This document shows, piece after piece, positions 8,851 to 18,619 of a DNA stretch of 64,000 bases. Where the stretch lies: NCBI RefSeq assembly GCF_026125785.1, contig NZ_JAHCKL010000001.1, positions 376,949 through 440,948 of the forward strand, read 5' to 3'. The notes beneath the pieces are model-generated. The model made no database searches. It had not been told where the DNA came from and saw only the letters and a program-made list of their open reading frames with translations. A program made the translations under genes and the position numbers. The DNA comes from Hydrogenophaga sp. GTDB taxonomy: Bacteria; Pseudomonadota; Gammaproteobacteria; Burkholderiales; Burkholderiaceae_C. Each line of letters starts with the position of its first letter. Within the stretch, counting starts at the first letter, position 1.

Positions 8851-9026
8851 TTTGTGGAGTTCGACGGAAGCGGCGCTCTCGGCCATAACGAGCCGCTCAT
8901 GACAGGCTGCGATTTGGTAGGCCGGTGCGGCGTAGTTCCAGGGGCACAAGGATTCAGCTCGACGAGTAGGGTAAGCTTTCCCGCAAAGCAACGAAGAAAA
9001 TTCCTAGATCAGAACGGGAGCAGGTT

Positions 9027-10319
9027 ATGACGCAGATAGTGTCGCCGAAAACCACTAGCTTCAAGCGCGAGCTCCGCATACCGGGTAAATGGGGCGCATC
9101 AATTGCAATTGCCGTGCTATTCGTTATGGTGTACGTTTTGCATCGGGAGCCCAATAAATCATTTCATCCGCTTGAGGATGCATGTGAAGCGATCGGCCTC
9201 AGTAGACTAGAAGCAGACGGTCAACCAGCTTTTCCCGATGTATGCGCTTCAATAGAGCGGCACGGCGAGGTTCAACTTGCATTTGTTGAGTTCGATGATC
9301 AAGGTGAATATTTCGATCAGAGACAGTCTTTCGCCGCGCTGCGCCTTATCCGTGAATCACTGCGCCCGCCAAATACCGCTGTAGAAGTGTTTGTCTTTGT
9401 GCATGGTTGGCAACACAGTGCCAATCCAGTGGATGAACACGTCTCTCAGTTCAAAACTTTTCTGCTCTCCCGGGCAGTGCAATGCAAATCAGAAGAAGGC
9501 TGCAAGGCCAGAAAGACACTCGGGATATACATCGGATGGCCGGGGAAGACTCTGAGGTTTCCACTCAATATCCTGACATTTTGGTCGCGCAAAGCCGCCG
9601 CCCATCGCGTGGCATCCGGCTCAATCCAGGAGTTTTTTGCAACACTGCAGCAGCTAAAGGACGACAACGAACGCTATCACTTACCGGGCTTGGTCAAAGG
9701 TGAAAATTTTAGGACCTATATTATTGGCCACAGCTTTGGAGGTTTGATTGCGTATCAAGCGAATTCGCAGTCACTTGCGTTGAGGTACGGGGGTGCTGTT
9801 CTAGATAGTAGAGGCTCTCCAACGTCAACCAAGGTTGGGGACCTGCTTATTTTGATTAACCCGGCTATAGAGGCGCTACGCTTCTCAGCGCTGCACTCAC
9901 TCTGGAGCGAATATTCAAACGATCCATTTTACTCGCCAAATACTGTCGTGGTGGGATCACGGACAGATTGGGCAACACGGATCTTGTTCCCTGCTGGGGT
10001 GGCAGTTGGGACGTTGGCTACAAATCAGATCCGCTCAGAGCAGTGGGATGATGCACTTACCACTGTAGGCAACTCAGACGCATATCTTACACATAATGCA
10101 TTTATGCAATCCGACGGCCGAGTACAGATTTGCGAACGGCCGCATGATTTCTCGATGCGAAAGGCGCCATTTTGGTTCATTTCGGCTAATCCAAATTTAA
10201 TCGACGGCCACGGTGATTTGAATGCTACGCGTTTGCTAAAGCTTTTCGCAAGCGTCGATGAACACGTTTCAGCTCAGACTGTTGGCGGCCTGCGGCGATG
10301 CAAGGATGATGAAGAGTGA
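9027..10319 (+). CDS. Membrane-anchored alpha/beta-hydrolase (lipase/esterase-like)
   Basis: A 430-residue protein. One N-terminal membrane helix (about residues 22-38, WGASIAIAVLFVMVYVL) precedes an alpha/beta-hydrolase domain with an oxyanion-hole motif VFVHGWQH (residues 123-130) and the nucleophile elbow GHSFGG near residues 234-239 (Ser at about 236). Asp and His partners are plausible near LINP and LTHNAF but cannot be fixed by eye. The protein is probably held in the inner membrane with its catalytic part in the periplasm. The GC content is clearly lower than that of the flanking IS elements, and it stands alone between transposon remnants, so it looks like acquired cargo. Substrate unknown. 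Confidence 0.75.
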   Translation: MTQIVSPKTTSFKRELRIPGKWGASIAIAVLFVMVYVLHREPNKSFHPLEDACEAIGLSRLEADGQPAFPDVCASIERHGEVQLAFVEFDDQGEYFDQRQSFAALRLIRESLRPPNTAVEVFVFVHGWQHSANPVDEHVSQFKTFLLSRAVQCKSEEGCKARKTLGIYIGWPGKTLRFPLNILTFWSRKAAAHRVASGSIQEFFATLQQLKDDNERYHLPGLVKGENFRTYIIGHSFGGLIAYQANSQSLALRYGGAVLDSRGSPTSTKVGDLLILINPAIEALRFSALHSLWSEYSNDPFYSPNTVVVGSRTDWATRILFPAGVAVGTLATNQIRSEQWDDALTTVGNSDAYLTHNAFMQSDGRVQICERPHDFSMRKAPFWFISANPNLIDGHGDLNATRLLKLFASVDEHVSAQTVGGLRRCKDDEE

Positions 10320-10693
10320 CGCAGTTGTCCTCGCCGCACAGGTTAGTCCGAGTCCGACCGCTTTTCGGCAGGCCGATTGACCCAATGGCCGGCAGCAATG
10401 GGTCGAGAGGACCCGTTCACACACGTTGGAAGCCGCCATTCCCGGAAGTCTCACAAGTCTCCTCCCGCCAAGTGACCGGTTCAAGTGGTAGACCGGTCTC
10501 TTGCGGTACTGACCGATGAAATCTCTGCTGTGGCACTTTGAACATGGCACGACGCCGAAGTCGAGCGGCAGCAACCAGCCTAAACCTATCCGATCGCGAC
10601 TCGTCCACTGGCACGCACTGTCACTCCTTTGCCACACGAACGAGCAACCCGTAGGAAACGGGTAGGGGCGCCGTTGCTCCCAGTTCTTGGACC
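10320..10693. other. Gene-free stretch between the hydrolase gene and IS66
   Basis: There is no convincing reading frame on either strand. It contains scattered degenerate motifs (for example ACCGGTTCAAGTGGTAGACC, and AACCCGTAGGAAACGGGT as a small hairpin) of the kind seen in decayed Burkholderiales intergenic DNA. It represents the target region into which IS66 inserted; no function is assigned. Confidence 0.5.
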
Positions 10694-10747
10694 GGCAACG
10701 AGTAAGCGTCGCCTCAACACCCTCTTGACGAGGATGACAGCGGATAG

Positions 10748-11269
10748 TCAAACGTCCAGGACGTGGCGCAGCAGGGCGAAGCCGACGCGCCAATGGGTGC
10801 CATCGCCGGGGTCGATGGTGGCGGTGCGGCTGTTGATGCGCACGATGATGCCCACCACGGTCTGCAGGTACTTGTCCTCAAAGGCCACCTTTTCGCCACA
10901 GCGGAAGTCGTTGCGTGTCGGTCGCGTTGGGGCGGGCGGCTCTGGCTCCACCGCTTGAGGAGGTGCCGCAGGATCGGGCGGAAGCGGTTCGATTGCGGCG
11001 TAGGGCAGCTTCCACTCCTTGCGCTCTCGCAAGTCCTGCAAGGTGACCTGGGCCTCGCGCATGGCCACGACCTTGCCTTCACGCAGGCTGCCATCGCGCC
11101 AGTCCACAAAGCGCACCGTCTGGCCCAGGTGCATGTCCTTGCGCACGGCAATGATGCGCCGCGGATCGGCCAGCAGCCGCTCGATCAGCGTGCTCAGCTG
11201 GAACAGCTCCAGGCTGCTGGCGCTCTGCAGGGCGTCCAGCACCCGAGGGTCGATGCCGGGTGCACTCAT
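10748..11269 (-). CDS. IS66-associated accessory protein (fourth ORF)
   Basis: A 173-residue protein starting at 11269 in an ATGA overlap with the tnpC stop codon, the reason for choosing this start over the longer frame. It is a soluble protein with two similar halves: a beta-rich segment around [24 protein letters not shown] and a second around [30 protein letters not shown], joined by a Pro-rich linker. Both look like small SH3/Tudor-like barrels with a Gly-x-x-V-x-F/A core, which is inference. Its location inside the inverted repeats and its coupling to tnpC show that it travels with the transposon. Its role in transposition is not known. Confidence 0.75.
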   Translation of the reverse strand: MSAPGIDPRVLDALQSASSLELFQLSTLIERLLADPRRIIAVRKDMHLGQTVRFVDWRDGSLREGKVVAMREAQVTLQDLRERKEWKLPYAAIEPLPPDPAAPPQAVEPEPPAPTRPTRNDFRCGEKVAFEDKYLQTVVGIIVRINSRTATIDPGDGTHWRVGFALLRHVLDV

Positions 11270-12837
11270 GCTGCCCGGCGCTGCTGTGTTGGGCTGACCC
11301 CTGTGTGCATCAGGTTCCAAGGCAACAGCTCATCGATGCGGTTGATGGGGTGCTCGGCAATGCGGCCGAGCACCTCACGCAGGTAGGCCTCGGGGTCCAG
11401 CCCATTGAGTTTGGCGGTCTGCACCAGGCTGTAGATTGCGGCCGCGCGCTCGCCGCCCGCGTCCGAGCCCATGAACAGGTAGTTGCCCCGCCCCAAGGCC
11501 ACCCCACGCAGCGCCCGCTCGGCGGCGTTGTTGTCCATCTCGATACGGCCGTCATCGCAATAGCGCGTCAGGGCCTGCCAGCGCGCAAGGCTGTAGCCGA
11601 TGGCCTGTGCCAATTCCGATTTGGCCGACACCCGCCCCAGCAGTTGGCTCAGCCAGGCGTGCATCTCCTGCAGCAGCGGGCCAGCCCGCGCCTGGCGTTG
11701 GGCCTGCCGAACATCGGGAGCTTGTCCCCGAATGTCGCGTTCGATCGCATACAGCTCGGCGATGCGTCCGAGCGCCTGTGCGGCGATGGAAGTCTCGTCT
11801 TTGCCGCTGCTGAGGTACAGATCCCACCAAGGTCGGCGCGCGTGCGCCCAGCAAGCGGCCTCGGTGATCTGGCCTGATCCGTAGAGCTTGCCCCAGCCGC
11901 CATAGGCGTCTGCCTGCAGGATGCCCCGGTATTGCCGCAGGTGCCGCTGTGGGTGTTCACCCTTGCGGTCCGGCGTGTACTGGTACCAGGCTGCAGGAGG
12001 CTCGCTGGAACCGATCGGGCGGTCGTCTCTGACGTACACCCACAAGCGTCCGGTCTTGGTCTTGCCCCGCCCGGGCTGCAGCACCGGGACGGGGGTGTCG
12101 TCGGCGTGGATCTTGGCCGCCGCCAAGGTGTAGCGCCCCAGCGCCGCCACCAGCGGGTCCAGCAACTGATCGGCCTGATCGACCCAGCCGGCCAGCGTGG
12201 AGCGGTCCAGCTCAACGCCGCTGCGGGCGTAGATGCCGCTTTGGCGGTACAAGGGCAAGTGGTCGCAATACTTGGAGACCAGCACATGGGCCAGCAGGCC
12301 GGCGCCGGCCACACCACGCGCAATCGGGCGGCCCGGTGCGCTGGCCTGGAAGATCGTCTGGCAGCCCACGCAAACCAGCTTGGGCCGCACATGCCGGATC
12401 ACCTTGAAGTGCGCCGGCACGTACTCCAGCTGCTCGGAGACGTCTTGCCCGATCTTGCGCAACCGGGCACCGCAGGCCGTGCAGCCGCAGGGTTGGCCCG
12501 TACCGTCGTGATGGCTGTTGCTGAGCTGGGGCAGGTGTTCCTGGACGTCGCGCGGCAGATGCGCCGGCAGACGGCGGTCGATCTGCGCGTCATTGGCGGG
12601 GGCCGGCACCGGGACACCCTTGGCACGCATGCTCAATGCGGCTTGGTCGCCATCGATCAAAGGCATCTGCGCAGTCAACTGCTCGCTGGATGTACCGAAT
12701 TCGGAACGAACCCGGCGCAGCAGTTGCAACTTGAGCTTGTCGACCATCAGCTTGAGCAGCGCCACCTCGCTATCGCGCGCCTCGATGATGCGCAACAATT
12801 CTTCGCGGCTCGGCTGTGATGGGGTGGGCGTCGACAC
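11266..12837 (-). CDS. tnpC: IS66-family transposase TnpC
   Basis: A 523-residue protein, the usual IS66 TnpC length. The N-terminal part has a leucine-rich helix ([20 protein letters not shown]) and a zinc-binding segment near residues 120-160 ([14 protein letters not shown]..., CVGC). The DDE transposase domain shows [24 protein letters not shown] and the C-terminal [13 protein letters not shown] motif. It catalyses strand transfer. Its start lies 60 bp after tnpB, and its stop overlaps the accessory gene. Confidence 0.96.
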   Translation of the reverse strand: MSTPTPSQPSREELLRIIEARDSEVALLKLMVDKLKLQLLRRVRSEFGTSSEQLTAQMPLIDGDQAALSMRAKGVPVPAPANDAQIDRRLPAHLPRDVQEHLPQLSNSHHDGTGQPCGCTACGARLRKIGQDVSEQLEYVPAHFKVIRHVRPKLVCVGCQTIFQASAPGRPIARGVAGAGLLAHVLVSKYCDHLPLYRQSGIYARSGVELDRSTLAGWVDQADQLLDPLVAALGRYTLAAAKIHADDTPVPVLQPGRGKTKTGRLWVYVRDDRPIGSSEPPAAWYQYTPDRKGEHPQRHLRQYRGILQADAYGGWGKLYGSGQITEAACWAHARRPWWDLYLSSGKDETSIAAQALGRIAELYAIERDIRGQAPDVRQAQRQARAGPLLQEMHAWLSQLLGRVSAKSELAQAIGYSLARWQALTRYCDDGRIEMDNNAAERALRGVALGRGNYLFMGSDAGGERAAAIYSLVQTAKLNGLDPEAYLREVLGRIAEHPINRIDELLPWNLMHTGVSPTQQRRAA

Positions 12838-12897
12838 GGCCTGGAGTGTGCCTCACCCCCAGTCCGGCTCCATCGGGAATGACCCGCAACGCCAGCT

Positions 12898-13245
12898 CTA
12901 CGCGGCCAGCTCCGGCCGATGCGTGCGCGCTGGCATGCGCCAATCGATGCCTTCGAGCAGCATCGACAACTGTGCCGGTGTCAGCGATACGCCACCGCCC
13001 GAGGCTTGGGGCCAGACGAAGCGCCCGCGTTCGAGTCGCTTGCTGAGCAACAGCAGGCCCTGGCCATCGAACCACAGCACCTTGAGGATGTCGCCGCGCC
13101 GGCAGCGGAAGACGAAGACGTGGCCACTGAACGGGTTCTCGCTCAGCGCGGTCTGCACCATCGCGGCCAGACCATCGAAGCCCTTGCGCATGTCGGTGTG
13201 TCCGGCCACGATCCACACCCTCGTGTTCGCTGGCAGGCCGATCAT
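12898..13245 (-). CDS. tnpB: IS66 Orf2 accessory protein TnpB
   Basis: A 115-residue protein starting at 13245 in an ATGA overlap with the tnpA stop. It has the hallmark IS66 Orf2 sequence: MIGLPANTRVWIVAGHTDMR, KGFDGLAAMVQ, VFVFRCRRGDILKVLWFDGQ and GLLLLSKRLERGRFVWP. In the family it is needed for transposition together with TnpA and TnpC. The frame continues upstream to 13542, but that part is only the shadow of tnpA. Confidence 0.95.
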   Translation of the reverse strand: MIGLPANTRVWIVAGHTDMRKGFDGLAAMVQTALSENPFSGHVFVFRCRRGDILKVLWFDGQGLLLLSKRLERGRFVWPQASGGGVSLTPAQLSMLLEGIDWRMPARTHRPELAA

Positions 13246-13637
13246 GCGCGCAGCGCGGCCAGCACCGTCGTCAGTTGCGCGGCATCGACCTGACCACTCA
13301 GGCGGATGACGGCGCCACACAGTTCGATCTCCACCGTCCCCGTGGACGGTTGGGCAAGGGTGGTCGCCACCACATCGGCACAGGGCTGCTGTGCGAGAAC
13401 AGTCACGGGTAACAGCGTCGGGGTGCCCGATTGCCAATGACCCAGCTTCATCCAGTGACGCAGCAGATTGGCATTGACGCCGTTGCGCAGCGCCAGACCC
13501 GCGACCGATGCGCCCGGTCTGCTGGCCTGTTCGACCAGCCAAGCCTTGAAGGTTGAGAAATAGATGTGCTTGCCGTTGCGAAGGGTGCGCTCAACCTTCG
13601 GGCCGCTCCACTCAGGGGTATGTCCACTGTCTTGCAT
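13242..13637 (-). CDS. tnpA: IS66 Orf1 accessory protein TnpA
   Basis: A 131-residue protein with an N-terminal helical DNA-binding region (FKAWLVEQASRPGASVAGLA then LRNGVNANLLRHWMKL, a helix-turn-helix) and a C-terminal basic/beta segment. It is the first gene of the IS66 operon and overlaps tnpB. The right inverted repeat lies 61 bp upstream and the promoter is expected in that gap. Confidence 0.9.
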   Translation of the reverse strand: MQDSGHTPEWSGPKVERTLRNGKHIYFSTFKAWLVEQASRPGASVAGLALRNGVNANLLRHWMKLGHWQSGTPTLLPVTVLAQQPCADVVATTLAQPSTGTVEIELCGAVIRLSGQVDAAQLTTVLAALRA

Positions 13638-13706
13638 ATGGACGCATGCTGACCTGCTCCCCTCGGCCCGGCAACAAGGGCCTTGAGGCCACGCTTACGG
13701 CAACGA

Positions 13707-14134
13707 AAGGGGAAATTTCTCACCAATTTCCTCCCAATGACCGAACAGAGAAAGCAAGCACTCACAAACAATGTGCATTCAACTGGTGGCTAGACCGCAT
13801 TGCGGAGCAATCAACGCGCGATTCGCGGCTCTAAGGGGTGGGGTAAAAATTTCTGAAAATTGCTTAAAAAGAAGGCTGAGAAGATAGGCGAAACGTCACC
13901 AGTAAGAAAATTCCCATTGAAAATCAAATAGTTACGCGATCTTTTCGCGCCCCAAAAGTACAAAACTCAATGAGAAAAATACAAAACTCGAGTGGAATCG
14001 ACACCAGAAATGCTAACCGGAGAACTCTCCCCGCCAATTGTGTAAGTTGTTGATTTTTAAAGAACTAATGAGTCGTTACGCACCTCGAACTTTTCGATGT
14101 GCTGAGTTAAGGCATTTATTCGTACGTCACGATA
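13707..14134. other. AT-rich gene-free stretch upstream of the recombinase module
   Basis: About 430 bp without a supported gene and visibly lower in GC than both sides. It contains two copies of TACAAAACTC (near 13958 and 13979) and several A-runs, features of a promoter or an element end. It probably holds the promoter of the gene at 14135 and possibly one boundary of the recombinase/helicase module, but no inverted terminal repeat could be seen. Confidence 0.45.
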
Positions 14135-14716
14135 ATGAAAGTTATGTTGACGCAGGAAGTCAATCGACGCCGAGATGTGGGGCAGGTGGCCCGGTACGAG
14201 TCGCACGCACTCGAACGTCTGCGTGCGCGCATCGCCAACGCGGGTAGCCGCCTGCCGAGTGCGTCGATGAAGTCCATCGGCTGGATGAGTGATGCGGGGC
14301 TATGGCGTGTGCAGCTGCCGGCCTTTGCCGAGGGCTTGGCCGCCAGGCAGACCTATTTTTCCCCGAGGGACTACGGTGGCATCGAAGCGGCGTTGATCGA
14401 AGCGCAGTATTTCCGGGATGAGGTTTTTGCCTCTCGGAAGAACAAGCCCGAGGCGCGAACCTACTTGACGCGCAAGCGGGCCGTTCGGGGTCTCGCGTTG
14501 CCGATCAGTTGTGTCTTTGACCTGCGACGGCAGACGCATCATGTGATCGGCTTCTGGATGGAGACCGTGGACGGTGTGCGCAAGCAGCGCAAGGTCAGTC
14601 GCAGTGTCGGCCGGCGCGGTTTCGAGGGCGCCTGGTACGAGGTTGCGGCCATCGTTTCGGCAAAAGTCGGTTTGCCGGTGGAGGCACCGCCGAAGGGGCT
14701 TCTATGCGCGCTGTGA
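14135..14716 (+). CDS. Hypothetical protein with possible AP2-like DNA-binding repeats
   Basis: A 193-residue basic protein not assigned to a named family. Two segments share a pattern of strand-strand-strand-helix: SIGWMSDAGLWRVQLPA...QTYFS followed by GGIEAALIEAQYFRDEV (about residues 47-95), and CVFDLRRQTHHVIGFWMETV...RKVSRSVGRRGFEGAWYEVA (about residues 128-172). This is the layout of AP2/integrase-type DNA-binding domains; the match is inference. The 3' end overlaps the start of the recombinase gene by 13 bp, so the two are translationally linked and probably act together in recombination or its control. Confidence 0.6.
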   Translation: MKVMLTQEVNRRRDVGQVARYESHALERLRARIANAGSRLPSASMKSIGWMSDAGLWRVQLPAFAEGLAARQTYFSPRDYGGIEAALIEAQYFRDEVFASRKNKPEARTYLTRKRAVRGLALPISCVFDLRRQTHHVIGFWMETVDGVRKQRKVSRSVGRRGFEGAWYEVAAIVSAKVGLPVEAPPKGLLCAL

Positions 14717-16644
14717 CGAATATGGCGGCCTTGAATGGGCACGCGCAGCGGGGGCGGCCACCAGGCCGTGAATTGGTAGCGCGCGTTCGCGGGTTGCGAC
14801 TGCATGATCTGGCGCTGCTGCGCGCCATCGTGCAGGGAATGCATCCGTCTGCAGCGGCTGGGCGTTATCTGCCTGAGCTGCATGCCGATGCCAGGGTGGT
14901 GCGCTCGTATCTGCTGGTGCTGGCGCGTGAGGCGCGCGCGCACCTGGAGGGCCTGGGGGAGGGCGGTCTCGCCGGGTTGCTGGTGCGCGCCCTGCGGCTC
15001 GATGCGGTCGTGACGTGCCGGCCAGCCAGCGCTCCTTCGCTGCAGGAGTTCACCGACCGCTTCGATGCCGATCTCTACGGCGAACGAGAGCTGTTGGCAC
15101 TCTACGAAGAGGAGTACGGTGCCTCGGCGCAACCCGGTTTGACGACGGCACTAACCGGCGATCTGAATCTGGCGCTGCGTGCCCTGAACATGCTTCAACT
15201 GCACAGCGCTCAGGTGCCCAAGGCCCATGATTCCGTATCGCTATGGCTGTCCGAGCGGCTGTGCCAGCAGTTACGGCCGTTTGGCGTACTGCAACTGTCC
15301 GACCTGGTGACTCTGGTGAACTGTCACGGCCGCACCTGGTGGCGTGCAGTGCCAGGCCTTGGCCGGGATCGGGCCGAGCGCCTGGTGCAATGGCTGAGCG
15401 ATCATGAGACGTGGCTGGAGCGACCCCTGTCGCCCAGGGTGAGAGGTGTAGGCACTGCCATGGCGGCTGTCGCGGAACCTGGATCGTGCAGGCCCGCAGT
15501 GCCAAGTGGTACCGATCTGCGGAGCGCAGGGTTCAATGCCTTGGGCGCGGTGTCGGATCAACAGGCCCTGCGGGTCTGGCTGGACACCCTGACCCTCAAA
15601 TCTCCGCATACCCTGGCCGCCTACCGGCGCGATGTGGAGCGGCTGCTGATGTGGGCCCATGAGCGTGGGCAAGGCCTGTCCACGCTGACCGTGGCCGACG
15701 CCATCGAGCACGCGCGCTTCCTGGTCAGTCCCCCGGCGCATTGGGTGAATGCCTTGCCGGCTATGCGCAAAGATGGCGACTGGCGTCCGATGCGCGGGCC
15801 GCTCTCGCGCAGCAGCGCCAGGCGCGCCCTGGCCGCCATCGGTCACCTGTATGGATTCCTGGTGGAGAGCGGCTACCTGACGGCTAATCCCTTTGCCCGC
15901 GTGCGCGCTGCCGCTGGTGCCGGCATGGCGAACGCCATGATGGACACGACGCGCTCGTTTGGACTGCGCCACCTGGGCGCCATGAAGGCGACGCTCGATG
16001 CCATGCCGGGCAGTGCCCACAAGCGTCGCCTGCTGGCCATCCTGATGTTGGGCGAGACTACCGGCATGCGCCGCCAGGAGATGAGTGCCCACACCTGGGG
16101 CGATCTGCGCAAGCATGGCGGTGACGTTGTTGGTGCCAGGTATGTGCTGACCGTGCGTGGCAAGGGCGGCCATGAGCGCAAGCTACCCGTCAAGGACTCC
16201 GTGATTGATGCCCTGGAGCGCCATCTCGGGGATCGCAGGGCGCTCGTGGCTGCCGGCGAGCTGCCTGATTTGGGCCTGGCCGATATTCCCTTGATCAGCA
16301 TCCTGGAACGCCCCCCCGTGGGCGCCATGCATGCGTCCTGCGGTGCCTTGTCGGAGGCCGGCCTGCATCGGGTGCTCAAGCGCTTCTTTGACAGCGTTGC
16401 CGAGCATCTGGAGGGGCTTGGAGAAGCTGAGACAGGGGATCTGCAGGAAGATTTCAGAAGGGCATCCTGCCATTGGCTGAGACACACCTTTGCGCACGAA
16501 ATCCTCAAGGCTTCGGGTGCCGACCTGCCGGTCACGCAGCAGTTGCTGGGGCATAAGAACATCAGCACCACCGGCATCTATCTCAAGGCCGACCTGGGGC
16601 AGCGCATTGAGGTCGTGGCGGCCTTGCCGGATCATTTTCGATAA
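14704..16644 (+). CDS. Large tyrosine recombinase (DUF3701-type integrase)
   Basis: A 646-residue protein. The N-terminal 80 residues (LVARVRGLRLHDLALLRAIV..., HPSAAAGRYLPELHADARVV) resemble the DUF3701 phage-integrase N-terminal domain. A helical region with a helix-hairpin-helix-like VPGLGRDRAERLVQWL (about 222-237) follows, then a core-binding SAM-like domain (ALRVWLDTLTLKSPHTLAAY) and the catalytic domain. Catalytic residues are in TGMRRQEM (first Arg), RGKGGHERKLPV (Lys), HWLRHTFAHE (His/Arg) and STTGIYLKAD (Tyr). It should catalyse site-specific recombination. It overlaps its upstream partner and is followed 14 bp later by a SNF2 helicase gene, an unusual pairing. Confidence 0.9.
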   Translation: MRAVTNMAALNGHAQRGRPPGRELVARVRGLRLHDLALLRAIVQGMHPSAAAGRYLPELHADARVVRSYLLVLAREARAHLEGLGEGGLAGLLVRALRLDAVVTCRPASAPSLQEFTDRFDADLYGERELLALYEEEYGASAQPGLTTALTGDLNLALRALNMLQLHSAQVPKAHDSVSLWLSERLCQQLRPFGVLQLSDLVTLVNCHGRTWWRAVPGLGRDRAERLVQWLSDHETWLERPLSPRVRGVGTAMAAVAEPGSCRPAVPSGTDLRSAGFNALGAVSDQQALRVWLDTLTLKSPHTLAAYRRDVERLLMWAHERGQGLSTLTVADAIEHARFLVSPPAHWVNALPAMRKDGDWRPMRGPLSRSSARRALAAIGHLYGFLVESGYLTANPFARVRAAAGAGMANAMMDTTRSFGLRHLGAMKATLDAMPGSAHKRRLLAILMLGETTGMRRQEMSAHTWGDLRKHGGDVVGARYVLTVRGKGGHERKLPVKDSVIDALERHLGDRRALVAAGELPDLGLADIPLISILERPPVGAMHASCGALSEAGLHRVLKRFFDSVAEHLEGLGEAETGDLQEDFRRASCHWLRHTFAHEILKASGADLPVTQQLLGHKNISTTGIYLKADLGQRIEVVAALPDHFR

Positions 16645-16658
16645 GTGGGAGAGCAGTG

Positions 16659-18593
16659 ATGCTGTCGCCTGTGACCTTGAGGCCGCCGCCGCTGCTTATC
16701 CATGCGGTGAGCGACGGTCGGCGTCTTGGCTTGCAGCTGCACAGCATTGCCGGCATGGGTCGGGCCCTGTCCAAGGCCGGGGCCTGGTGGGTGCCCGGCC
16801 GCCGGATGTGGGCCATCGAGCTGGTGAACGTCGCGCGCAGCCTGGAGTGGCTCAGAACGCTTTACGCCGGGCAGCATGTCGAGCTGGACGATGCGCAGCG
16901 CATTTTGCAGTCTGCCATCGCGGCGCCCGAGGGTGATTTCTTCACGCAGGTGCTGGACGTTCAGGTGTTTCCCTTGTCGCGGGGCGACCTGGCCCAGGGA
17001 GAGCATGCCGTCAGCTTTGCCTACGACCTGTTCTGTGTCCGTGCCATGCGGGCACTGCGAGGGAGTTTTCATAAGCCGGCCCTGGCCTGGCAGGTTGCAG
17101 GGGGCACTCAGCGCATTCTGGAGGTACTGCGCGAACTCGCTGGCGTCGCGCCCGAATTCGCCTTTGTGCATGAGCATTCCGTGGTGCTCGAAGAGCTGAT
17201 TGCGCCTGCACCCGATGTCTCACCCATTCAGGTTCCAGGAGCATCGCCAGTTCCTGGCGATGCAGGCAGCGACGAGCGGGTCGGCAGCGGTTTCCTCTCT
17301 GCTGAGCTGTCCAGCGAGGCCCTGGCAATCGACCAGGCCGCTTTGGCAGCGGAGGGCGTGCGTGCGGGCTTGCGTGATTACCAGCTCATCGGCGTGCGCC
17401 ATCTGCTGGGTCAAACCGGCGCCTGCCTGGGCGATGACATGGGGTTGGGCAAGAGTCGCCAAACCGTGGTGGCTGCACGTCTGGCCGCGGGCGAGGGCAG
17501 GGTGTTGATCGTGTGCCCGGCTTCGCTGCGCATCAACTGGGAGCGCGAAATCCGCATGGTCTATCCCGACGCCATCGTCGGCATGGCTGGTGAGGATCGC
17601 ATCTCTGCGCTGTATGGATGCCACTGGGTCATCGCCAACTACGAACGCCTTGGCGGGCTGGTGCGTGAGATCGATCTCGAATTCCAGGTGATGGCCGTGG
17701 ATGAGGCGCATTACCTGAAGGAACACCAGGCCGGACGCACACGCAATGCCTTTGTGATGGCCACGCGCATTCCACGCCGTTACGTCATTACCGGTACACC
17801 CTTGCTCAATCGGGAGATCGAGCTGCATACGCTGCTGCGGTTGACAGGCCATCCGATGGGGCAACTGCCAATGAAAGCGTTTCGCAAGGAATTTACGGGA
17901 ACCGGTGAGAAGCGTGCGGCTCTGGCGGCGGCTTTGCGTGGCTGGATGCTGCGTCGGCGCAAGGACGTGCTCAAGGATCTGGGTGACAAGACACGCCAAT
18001 TGCGTTGGGTTTCACTACCGGAAGGATTGGGTGGTTACAAGGAAATCCATGGCGATATGAGCCTGCAAACAATGCCCAAGATCACTCGTCTGCGGCAAAA
18101 GCTGGAAGCGCTCAAGACGCCATTTCTCATCGAAACAGTGGAAAGCCTTTCCGAGGGCGACAAGATCATTATTTTCTGCGAGTACATGGCGACTGTGGAG
18201 GCCATGCGGGATGCGTTTGCACAGGCCGGCATTGCCTGTGTCACGCTGGTGGGTGCAGACTCTGGCGCCAGGCGGCAAAAGGCGATTGACGCCTTTCAGA
18301 ATGATCCGGCCGTCACGGTATTTATTGGCACCACGTCAGCAGCTGGCGTGGGAATCACATTGACAGCGGCGAACCATGTGGCTTTCGCGTCCTTGCCCTG
18401 GACGCCGGCCTTGATGCGCCAGGCGGAAGATCGCGCCTATCGGCTGGGGCAACGACGCAATGTGCTGGTCATCGTGCCGCTGGTGGCCGGCTCGATTGAT
18501 GAAGGTATATGGAGCCTGCTGCAGTCCAAGCAGGCCACGGAGCAGGATGTCGTGGAGGCTGTGAAATCCCGGCTCCCCGACAGCAACCCATGA
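16659..18593 (+). CDS. SNF2/SWI2-family DNA translocase (helicase)
   Basis: A 644-residue protein with an N-terminal domain of about 230 residues (KAGAWWVPGRRMWAIEL..., HARP-like in pattern) and a superfamily-2 motor. Motif I is DDMGLGKSRQT, motif II VDEAHYLKE, motif III YVITGTPLLNR, and the C-terminal motor has motifs V and VI in GTTSAAGVGITLTAA and RQAEDRAYRLGQ. The start at 16659 is preferred over a GTG one codon earlier because GGGAGAG lies 7 bp before it. It would use ATP to translocate on double-stranded DNA and remodel DNA structures such as forks or recombination intermediates. It follows the recombinase by 14 bp, implying a joint operon. Confidence 0.92.
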   Translation: MLSPVTLRPPPLLIHAVSDGRRLGLQLHSIAGMGRALSKAGAWWVPGRRMWAIELVNVARSLEWLRTLYAGQHVELDDAQRILQSAIAAPEGDFFTQVLDVQVFPLSRGDLAQGEHAVSFAYDLFCVRAMRALRGSFHKPALAWQVAGGTQRILEVLRELAGVAPEFAFVHEHSVVLEELIAPAPDVSPIQVPGASPVPGDAGSDERVGSGFLSAELSSEALAIDQAALAAEGVRAGLRDYQLIGVRHLLGQTGACLGDDMGLGKSRQTVVAARLAAGEGRVLIVCPASLRINWEREIRMVYPDAIVGMAGEDRISALYGCHWVIANYERLGGLVREIDLEFQVMAVDEAHYLKEHQAGRTRNAFVMATRIPRRYVITGTPLLNREIELHTLLRLTGHPMGQLPMKAFRKEFTGTGEKRAALAAALRGWMLRRRKDVLKDLGDKTRQLRWVSLPEGLGGYKEIHGDMSLQTMPKITRLRQKLEALKTPFLIETVESLSEGDKIIIFCEYMATVEAMRDAFAQAGIACVTLVGADSGARRQKAIDAFQNDPAVTVFIGTTSAAGVGITLTAANHVAFASLPWTPALMRQAEDRAYRLGQRRNVLVIVPLVAGSIDEGIWSLLQSKQATEQDVVEAVKSRLPDSNP

Positions 18594-18619
18594 TGGCCGT
18601 CATTTTTTGGAGATAGACC

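Larger units (their letters stand above)
10702..13698 (-). mobile_element. Complete IS66-family element with 8-bp target duplication
   Basis: The inverted ends are GTAAGCGTCGCCTCAA at 10702 and, on the minus strand from 13698, GTAAGCGTGGCCTCAA. The element is flanked by the exact 8-bp direct repeat GGCAACGA at 10694-10701 and 13699-13706, the target-site length of IS66. It carries tnpA, tnpB, tnpC and a fourth gene, all on the minus strand with ATGA overlaps at two of the three joints. The 2,997-bp element appears intact, and the perfect duplication means it has not recombined since insertion. Confidence 0.95.
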
